From the NCBI GenBank assembly GCA_017454485.1, contig JAFTCX010000061.1, positions 1 through 56,909 on the forward strand: a stretch of DNA of 56,909 bases, written 5' to 3'. Position numbers and translations under genes: made by a program. The stretch is from Clostridia bacterium (GTDB taxonomy: Bacteria > Bacillota > Clostridia > Oscillospirales > Acutalibacteraceae). A model generated the notes under the pieces. The model had not been told where the DNA came from and did not search any database. It worked only from the letters and a program-made list of their open reading frames with translations. Shown here piece by piece: positions 25,685 to 32,543 of the stretch. Each line of letters begins with the position of its first letter. Position 1 is the first letter of the stretch.

Positions 25685-26188
25685 ATGAAAAAAACAATAG
25701 CTTTGCTGCTTGCAACGCTGATGCTGATCTTCACGTTTGCCGTTTCGTTCGTTGTTTTTGCGGACGATACGCGCGTTGAGCTCAGCGAGAACCTCTGTGA
25801 GTTCTGTGGTCAGCCGCACACGTCTTATGACGAAGAAACCGGCACGATCGGTCTGTATTCCTGCAGATGCTGCCTGCAGTGCGACTATCTCGACAACACG
25901 GCGCTGACAAAATGCGCCAGAAACAACGAAGGTCATTACAGCGGCTTCAAATGCTGCAAGCAGTGCACCGGCTTCTTCCCGTGCCTTTGCAATGAAACGA
26001 ACCCCGATTGTGACTGCGTCTATTGCGGTGAAAAATCGCAGAAGCAGGATCAGGGCCCTGTGGAAGTGATTCCGCCGAAGGCGAAGAGCATCTTCAGCAA
26101 TGTTTTCACCAATGTCATGGGCAAGCTCTCCGAGGTGTTCACGAACCTTTTTAAAGTCATCTTCGCCATCTTCGGTGTGGAAGACTAA
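25685..26188 (+). CDS. Small secreted cysteine-rich protein with amphipathic tail
   Basis: 167 aa, unnamed family. Signal peptide about 1-26. The mature N-terminal half holds 15 cysteines in tight clusters (CEFCGQPH, SCRCCLQCDYL, KCCKQCTG, PCLC, DCDCVYCGE), a pattern suggesting metal binding or dense disulfides. After a QDQGP linker, the C-terminal 35 residues form a hydrophobic/aromatic amphipathic helix (AKSIFSNVFTNVMGKLSEVF, then TNLFKVIFAIFG). aggaggcg ribosome site. Likely in one operon with 25216-25647. The CxxC plus helical tail layout parallels the giant proteins at 42969-55763. Confidence 0.8.
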   Translation: MKKTIALLLATLMLIFTFAVSFVVFADDTRVELSENLCEFCGQPHTSYDEETGTIGLYSCRCCLQCDYLDNTALTKCARNNEGHYSGFKCCKQCTGFFPCLCNETNPDCDCVYCGEKSQKQDQGPVEVIPPKAKSIFSNVFTNVMGKLSEVFTNLFKVIFAIFGVED

Positions 26189-26207
26189 GTCCGATTGAAC
26201 AAACTGG

Positions 26208-26273
26208 AAAAGCTCCAAAGGGGTATTCTTGTAAGGATTTTCCTTACGGAAAGCGCCCCACCGGAGCTTTTTT
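26208..26273 (+). terminator. Intrinsic terminator after secreted protein pair
   Basis: Outer arms AAAGCTCC and GGAGCTTT are followed by a T tract; an inner GTAAGGA/TCCTTAC hairpin sits within the loop. Confidence 0.75.
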
Positions 26274-26319
26274 TGCGGCCAAAAACCGTGAATGATTTTG
26301 CAATGAAGGAAGAAAGAAA

Positions 26320-27243
26320 ATGAACTGGTTTGCTTTTTCGCTGATCACCATGCTCGCGTGGGGCGCAGCGGATCTCTTTTACAAAAAAGGCGCGGACGAA
26401 AACGACCGCTACAGCCACTTAAAGACCTCGGTCATGGTCGGCGTGGTGATGGGCATTCACGCGATCTATACGCTGATTTTCGGCGGCATCTCCTACAACC
26501 CGATCAACCTTGTGCTGTATCTGCCGGTTTCCGCGATGTACATTCTCTCCATGACGGTCGGCTATTTCGGTCTGCGGTATCTGGAGCTTTCCATCTCCTC
26601 GCCCATCCAAAACACATCCGGCGCCGTGGTCTGCATTCTTTGCGCGATCTTCCTGCATCAGCGCATGGAGCTGCCGCTCATTGCCGCTGTTGTGGTGATC
26701 TACATTGCCATTTTCCTGCTGGGTCTGATCGAAAAAAAGCAGGCCGACGCGCTGCGTGCCGCAGGCGACGAAAAATACCGCATCGGCTTCATCGCGTTTT
26801 TTATGCCGATCATCTATTGCGTGATCGACGCGCTGGGCACCTTCTTTGATGCTTATTACCTCGACGATGTGGCAACAACTCCGCTGCGCGGCGTGACGGA
26901 AGAAACGCTGGAAGCAGTCGCGAACACGTCTTATGAGCTGACGTTTTTGATCGTTGCGGTGATCCTGTTCCTCTATATGCGCTTTGTCAAAAAGGAAAAA
27001 ATGCCAATCAAACGCCAGGGCGCACGCACGGTTGCGGCGGTGTTTGAAACCCTTGGCCAGTTCACCTATGTTTACGCCATGAGCGATGAAGCGATTGTTG
27101 CCGCGCCGATGGTCGCGTGCTACAGCGTGGTTTCGATGATTCTTTCGCGCATTTTCCTCAAGGAGAAGCTGACGGCGAAGCAGTACGCCTGCATTGTGGT
27201 GGTCATGATCGGCATTGCGGTGCTTGGCGTGTATGACGTATAA
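26320..27243 (+). CDS. EamA/DMT-superfamily transporter
   Basis: 307 aa with about ten hydrophobic segments in two repeats, the drug/metabolite transporter layout. Repeat 1 begins MNWFAFSLITMLAWGAADLF and repeat 2 about residue 150 (RIGFIAFFMPIIYCVIDALG). The C-terminal MILSRIFLKEKLTAKQYACI segment is typical of EamA proteins. A soluble loop near residues 180-205 is longer than usual. Substrate unknown. It is monocistronic between two terminators. Confidence 0.88.
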   Translation: MNWFAFSLITMLAWGAADLFYKKGADENDRYSHLKTSVMVGVVMGIHAIYTLIFGGISYNPINLVLYLPVSAMYILSMTVGYFGLRYLELSISSPIQNTSGAVVCILCAIFLHQRMELPLIAAVVVIYIAIFLLGLIEKKQADALRAAGDEKYRIGFIAFFMPIIYCVIDALGTFFDAYYLDDVATTPLRGVTEETLEAVANTSYELTFLIVAVILFLYMRFVKKEKMPIKRQGARTVAAVFETLGQFTYVYAMSDEAIVAAPMVACYSVVSMILSRIFLKEKLTAKQYACIVVVMIGIAVLGVYDV

Positions 27244-27256
27244 AACTCCATATCAG

Positions 27257-27293
27257 AAACAGCGACGTTCACGGAAACGCCGCTGTTTTTTTG
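27257..27293 (+). terminator. Intrinsic terminator after DMT transporter
   Basis: ACAGCGACGTT and AACGCCGCTGT arms (one mismatch) followed by TTTTTT. Confidence 0.85.
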
Positions 27294-27312
27294 CAGCTCC
27301 GAGGACTTTGCC

Positions 27313-27514
27313 GCAGCTTTCCGCAACGCCGGTGGGCGGGACGCGCCGTGCGCAGCACGGCGCCAAGGCGCGTGTAAGCGCACCGATAAGATCAGGCGGC
27401 AGGAAAAGGGATCGTCCACGTATTTCTTTGCGTTTGTGCCGCGCGCCGCTGCCTGCGATTGGCTCCAAGGGGCACAATCGCAGGGTCCCGCCCGCCGGCG
27501 TTGCGGAAAGCTGC
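27313..27514. repeat. 202-bp element with 30-bp terminal inverted repeats (MITE-like)
   Basis: 27313-27342 and 27485-27514 are inverted copies of a 30-base sequence with a single mismatch (key part GCAGCTTTCCGCAACGCCGG). The interior contains further hairpins, including CTGCGATT/AATCGCAG (about 27452-27484). No transposase; the reading frames across it have no ribosome sites. It lies between two convergent genes. Confidence 0.75.
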
Positions 27515-27535
27515 TGTGTGCGCGTTCGCAAAAAT

Positions 27536-27571
27536 GCAGCGGAGCCGCCGAAGCGGCTCCGCTGCAAGGAG
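27536..27571 (-). terminator. Terminator of M28 peptidase gene
   Basis: Perfect 12-bp stem GCAGCGGAGCCG/CGGCTCCGCTGC; on the minus strand it is followed by ATTTTTG. Confidence 0.75.
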
Positions 27572-27592
27572 GGTTCATGAAACGGAATAAAT

Positions 27593-28828
27593 TTACTGTT
27601 TCGCGCCGTTGTCGAACATTTCAAGCGTCTTGACGGTGACTGCGAAGCAATCGGCAAGACCCTGCTCGTTCATGTTGTCATAGGTGTCACGGCGGGTATG
27701 ATAATAGTTCTCCAGCTTGTGGTTCAGTCCGGTGATGCCGGTGGCGCGGAAGCCGTATTTTGCAAACGCAGCGTCGTCCGTTGCGCCGCCCATCGGGGGA
27801 ACCATGCCTTTTTTGCAGAAGATGTTCAGCTCTTCGGCCGCTTCATAGAACAAATCGCCAACGTCCTTGTCGGTCTTGACGGTGCCGTTGAGGTTGCGGT
27901 AGTTGACCATGAGCTGCTTGGGATCGTGGATGGTGTCATAGGAGATGATGAACGTCGGAACGTCGTCATATTCGCCCTGGTGCTTCTGTGCCCAGGCCGT
28001 TGCGCCGCGCAGACCGGCCTCTTCGGAACCGGTGAGCAACACGCCGAGCTCGGTGTTTTCAAACTCGATGCCTTCGTCCTTGAGCATCTTGAGCAGCGTG
28101 ATGCCCATGTAGCAGCCGGACAGGTTGTCGTTTGCGCCGTCCACGATGCGCTTTTTGTTCCACATGAAGTACAGACCGATCCAGAACGGAACGAAAATCA
28201 GACCCCAGAGCGCGCATTTGCCGATCACCGAGGAAACCTCCGGACGGGCAAGGCCGTGGGTGCAGACCTGAATGATGGCGAGCGCAAGATAATAGAACGC
28301 GCCGGCAAAGCCGATGATCGCGTGGCTTTCAAAGCCAACGCCGCCGAGCGCATAGTTGACGGGCCATTCCCAGGCGGCGTCCACGTGACCGCAGAAGATG
28401 ATGCGGCGCTTGGTCTCGCCGGTGCACTTTTTGATCGCGGTGACGTTGTGGCCGGTCTTTTCGGGGAAGAGCTTGTCAACGAACTTGAAATACAAACCGA
28501 ACTGCAGCACTGCGGTCACAAGGCCGAAGGTGATCAGCGGGATGGCGACCACGGGCACAAAGAAGAACAGCGCCACGGAAACGAGCATGCACGTCAGCGT
28601 GATGTACAGCCAGCCGTAGAAGGAACCGGGGTTCTCTTTGAACGGTTCAATGACAGCGGAATCACAGCCGCAATCTTTTTTCAGCACGTCCGCCATATAT
28701 TCGCAGCCCTTGAGCTCGCCTTCGGAGCCGGGGTCACGTTTGGGGAGATTCTTACAGATGTGGGTGATTTCTTTGACCATGTACTTTGCAGCTTGGTCCT
28801 TTTTGCTGATGAGGGATTGAAGATTCAT
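27593..28828 (-). CDS. M28-family zinc peptidase with transmembrane insertions
   Basis: 411 aa di-zinc aminopeptidase-like protein. Ligand motifs in order: CGHVDAAWEW (H148, D150), GANDNLSG (D234), LLTGSEEAGLRG (E269/E270), a later Asp in SYDTIHDPKQ, and the final His in YYHTRRDTYDN. Unusually, hydrophobic pairs are inserted before the first motif (about 72-117) and between the H and second D motifs (about 168-222), so the enzyme is probably anchored by about four membrane segments with the active site at the membrane face. Start MNLQSLISKK follows aaggagg. Monocistronic, with its own promoter and terminator. Substrate unknown. Confidence 0.88.
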   Translation of the reverse strand: MNLQSLISKKDQAAKYMVKEITHICKNLPKRDPGSEGELKGCEYMADVLKKDCGCDSAVIEPFKENPGSFYGWLYITLTCMLVSVALFFFVPVVAIPLITFGLVTAVLQFGLYFKFVDKLFPEKTGHNVTAIKKCTGETKRRIIFCGHVDAAWEWPVNYALGGVGFESHAIIGFAGAFYYLALAIIQVCTHGLARPEVSSVIGKCALWGLIFVPFWIGLYFMWNKKRIVDGANDNLSGCYMGITLLKMLKDEGIEFENTELGVLLTGSEEAGLRGATAWAQKHQGEYDDVPTFIISYDTIHDPKQLMVNYRNLNGTVKTDKDVGDLFYEAAEELNIFCKKGMVPPMGGATDDAAFAKYGFRATGITGLNHKLENYYHTRRDTYDNMNEQGLADCFAVTVKTLEMFDNGAKQ

Positions 28829-28861
28829 GTTTTTGTGTACCTCCTTAAAAGCTATGTCACA

Positions 28862-28890
28862 ATTTTAACAAATTTGGGGCTTATTGTCAA
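28862..28890 (-). promoter_or_regulatory. Promoter of M28 peptidase gene
   Basis: Minus strand TTGACA (28890-28885), 17-base spacer and TAAAAT (28867-28862). Confidence 0.8.
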
Positions 28891-28957
28891 GGCGTTTTCG
28901 TGACTTTTGCGCGATTTCAAAGTTTGTTCACAGGTGAGGCGTCAAGCAATAATTCTC

Positions 28958-28987
28958 TTGACTTTCTACTGAAAAACGTGTTACTAT
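28958..28987 (+). promoter_or_regulatory. Promoter of patatin-tmcAL-GH5-GPH-GH130 operon
   Basis: TTGACT (28958-28963), 18-base spacer and TACTAT (28982-28987), 31 bases before the ATG. Confidence 0.65.
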
Positions 28988-29018
28988 AGAACCAACTGAA
29001 ACAGAAAGGCGGAGCCAT

Positions 29019-29870
29019 ATGAAAATCGGGATCATTGACGTTGGCGGCGGCCTGCGCGATATTTACGGCGCGGGCGTGTTTGACCGTTTGATGGATGACG
29101 GCGTAAAGCTGGATTATTGCCTCGGCGTGTCGGCCGGCAGCGCAAATATTGCGTCTTATCTTGCCGGGCAGCGCGGACGCAACTATCGCTTTTACATTGA
29201 ATATTCCGGGCGCAAAGAATACATCAGCACCGGAAACATTGCCAAAAAAGGCGCCATGCTGGACTTGCATTACATCTACGGCACGCTTTCCAATTCCGAC
29301 GGCGAAGACCCGCTGGACTATGACGCGCTGATGAACAACCCGGCCGAGTTCGTCGTGGTTGCAACCGATGCAACGACCGGCGCAATCCGTTATTTTACAA
29401 AAGCGGACATTGCGCGCGACGACTACCGTGTGCTGATGGCGTCGTCTGCGCTGCCTGTGGTAACGCGGTTTGAAAAAGTCGGTTCGTCCGTCTTTACCGA
29501 CGGCGGTGTGGGTGAACCGATTCCGCTCGAACGCGCGTTTGCCGACGGCTGCGACAAGGTGATTTTGCTTTTGACCACGCCCGACGCGCCGATGCAGGCG
29601 AAACGGCGCGACAAGGTCGGTTCCGTGGTGCTGCGCCGCAGCAACCCTGCGGTTGCCGAACTGCTGCGTGTGCGCCATGAGGTCTATAACCACCAGCGTG
29701 CGCTGGCGCACAAGCTCGCCGATGAGGGCAAGGTGCTGATTGTGGCGCCCGACCATACCTGCGGCATCAAAACGCTGACCAACGACACCGACGCGCTGCA
29801 GCGCCTGTATGAAAAGGGTTATGAGGACGGCGCGAAGATCACCGCCTATGTGCGCGGAGTGCGCGCATGA
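29019..29870 (+). CDS. Patatin-like phospholipase
   Basis: 283 aa lipid acyl hydrolase. Oxyanion glycine loop DVGGGLRDIYGAGVFD, nucleophile elbow GVSAG with S38, and catalytic D161 in TDGG give the Ser-Asp dyad. No signal peptide, so it acts in the cytosol on membrane lipids. It ends CxxC-free and overlaps tmcAL by four bases. First gene of a tight five-gene run that also holds an endoglycoceramidase-like GH5, a GPH transporter and a GH130 enzyme, which raises (but does not prove) a link to lipid or glycolipid turnover. Confidence 0.92.
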   Translation: MKIGIIDVGGGLRDIYGAGVFDRLMDDGVKLDYCLGVSAGSANIASYLAGQRGRNYRFYIEYSGRKEYISTGNIAKKGAMLDLHYIYGTLSNSDGEDPLDYDALMNNPAEFVVVATDATTGAIRYFTKADIARDDYRVLMASSALPVVTRFEKVGSSVFTDGGVGEPIPLERAFADGCDKVILLLTTPDAPMQAKRRDKVGSVVLRRSNPAVAELLRVRHEVYNHQRALAHKLADEGKVLIVAPDHTCGIKTLTNDTDALQRLYEKGYEDGAKITAYVRGVRA

Positions 29871-31048
29871 AAATCGCCGGCGTTGTCTGTGAATACAATC
29901 CCTTCCACAACGGCCACGCCTACCATTTGCAGCAAACGCGAAAAGAGGGCGCAACGCATATTGTCGCTGTGATGAGCGCCTGCTTTGTGCAGCGCGGCAC
30001 AGGCGCGTTTTGCGATCCGTTTGCGCGTGCAAGAGCCGCGGTGCGCTGCGGCGCTGATCTTGTGCTGGAGCTCGGCGTGCCGTATGCGTGCGCGAGCGCC
30101 GGGGTGTTTGCCTTCGGCGCGGTCGAAACATTGACGGCGTTCGGTGTGGACCTGCTTTCCTTCGGCGCGGAAACGCCGAACCCTGCACTGCTGCGCCAGG
30201 CGGCGGATGCGCTTTCCGACGACGCGCTGCAAAGCGAAATCGGAAAGCTCTGCGCCCAGGGGATCGGCTATCCGGCGGCGGCGCAGACGGTGCTGGAAAA
30301 CGCCTGCGGCACAGAGACTGCCGCCGTGCTGAAAACGCCGAACAATACCCTCGCTGTGGAATATATCAAAGCGGCAAAAAAAATCGGCGCGCCCCTTTCG
30401 TTTTTGCCGGTGCAGCGCGTCGGCGCCGCCCATGACGCGGCTTTGCCTGTGGGCAGGACCGTCAGCGCCAAAGCGCTGCGGGAAATGAAAAACAAAAACG
30501 AAATCCTTCCGTTTTTGCCGCCGGCGGCTGCGCGGGAGATCTTTGCGCCGCAGACGTTGTTCTTTGACGAAGCTGCGTTTGAAACCGCGCTTTTGTGCAC
30601 GCTGCGGCAACAGTCCGTTTCAGATATGGAGCGCTGCATCGCCGACGACAGCGCTCTTGCCGCGCGCTTATTTGCCGCGACCAAAACGGCAACAGACCTG
30701 CCGTCGCTGTTGAAAGCGGCGCAGACCAAAAGCGTCACCGCCGCAAAAGTGCGCCGCGCAGCGCTGCATTGCTTTTTGAACCTCGATGCATCGTGGCAGC
30801 GCACACGTCCGCCGTTTTTGCATGTGCTTGCGGCAAATGAGCGCGGACTTGAGCTGCTGCACAGCGCGTCGCCGACACTGCCGCTGATCACGAAGCACCG
30901 CGAAACCGCCGCGCTTTCCGAAACGGCCAAGGCGTTTTATGCGCTGCAGTGCCGTGTGACCGATGTGTATACCGCGCTTTGCCGCCCGCGCGGGCAGGCA
31001 GGGCTGCTGCAGCGGCACTCGATGGATGTGCTGCGCGAAGAAAGATAA
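29867..31048 (+). CDS. tmcAL: tRNA(Met) cytidine acetate ligase TmcAL
   Basis: Forms N4-acetylcytidine at the wobble base of elongator tRNA-Met from acetate and ATP (family formerly YlbM). 393 aa. Start MKIAGVVCEYNPFHNGHAYH with nucleotidyltransferase motif H14-N-G-H17; then QRGTGAFCDPFARARAAVRC and GADLVLELGVPYACASAGVF, all typical. The C-terminal helical part is present. The four-base overlap with the patatin gene implies coupled translation. Confidence 0.93.
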   Translation: MKIAGVVCEYNPFHNGHAYHLQQTRKEGATHIVAVMSACFVQRGTGAFCDPFARARAAVRCGADLVLELGVPYACASAGVFAFGAVETLTAFGVDLLSFGAETPNPALLRQAADALSDDALQSEIGKLCAQGIGYPAAAQTVLENACGTETAAVLKTPNNTLAVEYIKAAKKIGAPLSFLPVQRVGAAHDAALPVGRTVSAKALREMKNKNEILPFLPPAAAREIFAPQTLFFDEAAFETALLCTLRQQSVSDMERCIADDSALAARLFAATKTATDLPSLLKAAQTKSVTAAKVRRAALHCFLNLDASWQRTRPPFLHVLAANERGLELLHSASPTLPLITKHRETAALSETAKAFYALQCRVTDVYTALCRPRGQAGLLQRHSMDVLREER

Positions 31049-31064
31049 AAAAGGGGGATCATCC

Positions 31065-32543
31065 ATGGAAAGAATCCGGACGTGCGAGCTGCATTTCACC
31101 GACGAACACGGGCGGCTGCGCTTTTTCAACGGCATGAACATCGACGACAAGCAAATCGGCGATGTGTTTCGCTATCCGCTGGATCGCGCGTTTTTTGAAA
31201 GCTATGCGGCCAAGGGCTTCAACCTGATCCGCCTTGCCGTGACGTGGGCGAATCTGGAGCCGCAGATGGGCGTTTACAGCGAAAGCTATCTGCGCTCGCT
31301 CGATGAAATTTTTCGCCTTGCCGAGGAATTCGGCGTCTATATTCTGCTGGATATGCATCAGGATCTGTATTCCGGCTTTGACGGCGTGGGCGGCGGCGAC
31401 GGTGCGCCTGCGTGGGCGTGTCTGACCGACGGGAAGCGGCCGCGCGATTACCGCTTTGTTTGGGCGGAGGCTTACTTTTTCGGCCCGTGGGTGCACAACT
31501 GCTTCGATCATTTTTGGAACAACGACCCGGTCGGCGGCAGGGGACTGCAGGACCGCTACGCCGACTTGTGGCAGATGCTCGCGCGGCGCTACGGGGATAG
31601 CGAAGCGCTGTTCGGCTTTGATTTTCTCAACGAGCCTGCCCCCGGCGCCTATACAAAAACGCTGCTGGCGCACCTGCTCGGCAGCGCTGCGCTGCAATTT
31701 GCGTTCAGCCGCAAAATCAAGCGCCGCGTTTTGCTGCCGGCACTGCTGAAGGGCGATATGAAAACCGTGCTGGAAAACCTCCCCGGCGCCTTTGTTGAAG
31801 ACATCACGCAAAAACTTCCCAAGGCAGAAGCGCGCTTTGACCGCAATTCCTATCAGCCGTTTTTGAACAAAATGGCCGCCGCCGTGCGCGCAGTGACGCC
31901 AAACGGAATTTTGATGATGGAGCAGCCCTATCTTTGCAACACGGGCGTGCGCCTTTCGCTGGAACCGATCACCGTGAACGGCAAGCGCGAAGAAAACCAG
32001 TGCTTCGGTCCGCATGCCTATGACTTTACGGTGGACACGCCGCTTTATCAATATGCGAACGCCGACCGTGTGAAAGCCTTTTTCAACGAAATGCGGCGCT
32101 CTCAGCTGCGGCTCAATGTTCCGACAATCGTCGGCGAATGGGGCGGCTGCAGCAACAACAAGGACACCTCCTGGTTCCCGCACGCGAACGAGCTGCTCGA
32201 TTATTTCGATTCCAACGCGTGGGGCCAGCTTTATTGGGATTACCACGGCGACGATCTGGACGCGCCGCTGATGGAGATGCTCTCTCGCACGGTTCCCGTG
32301 GCGGTGGCGGGCACTTGTGTGCGCTTTTTCCGCAGCGCCGACAAAACGGCCTTTACGCTGCGCTACCGTGCAGACGGGAAAAATGAAACGCTGATCTATG
32401 CGCACAGGGCGTGCGAAATTGCAACCGCAGCGCGGGTGCGCACGGTCAAGGCTTTCAAAAACGGTGCGGCACTGCTCGGCGTTCAGGCGCAGGCGGGCGA
32501 ATGCAGCGTTGTTCTGCGTTTTACAAAAGGAGACGGCAGATGA
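31065..32543 (+). CDS. GH5 glycoside hydrolase, endoglycoceramidase-like
   Basis: 492 aa TIM-barrel hydrolase. Catalytic acid E190 in FDFLNEPAPG and nucleophile E358 in IVGEWGG fit GH5. The segment LLDMHQDLYSG followed by GDGAPAWA is characteristic of endoglycoceramidase-type GH5 members, and the C-terminal ~70 residues look like their beta-sandwich domain. There is no signal peptide, so it acts on imported glycans or internal glycolipids. aagggggat ribosome site, 16 bases after tmcAL; the stop overlaps the GPH gene. A beta-mannan/glucan oligosaccharidase is the main alternative given the GH130 neighbour. Confidence 0.87.
   Translation: MERIRTCELHFTDEHGRLRFFNGMNIDDKQIGDVFRYPLDRAFFESYAAKGFNLIRLAVTWANLEPQMGVYSESYLRSLDEIFRLAEEFGVYILLDMHQDLYSGFDGVGGGDGAPAWACLTDGKRPRDYRFVWAEAYFFGPWVHNCFDHFWNNDPVGGRGLQDRYADLWQMLARRYGDSEALFGFDFLNEPAPGAYTKTLLAHLLGSAALQFAFSRKIKRRVLLPALLKGDMKTVLENLPGAFVEDITQKLPKAEARFDRNSYQPFLNKMAAAVRAVTPNGILMMEQPYLCNTGVRLSLEPITVNGKREENQCFGPHAYDFTVDTPLYQYANADRVKAFFNEMRRSQLRLNVPTIVGEWGGCSNNKDTSWFPHANELLDYFDSNAWGQLYWDYHGDDLDAPLMEMLSRTVPVAVAGTCVRFFRSADKTAFTLRYRADGKNETLIYAHRACEIATAARVRTVKAFKNGAALLGVQAQAGECSVVLRFTKGDGR

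Noticed and set aside
27215-27657. ORFs across the 202-bp inverted-repeat element
   Set aside because: Arg/Ala-rich shadows on both strands with no start signals; the region is explained by palindromes and terminators.
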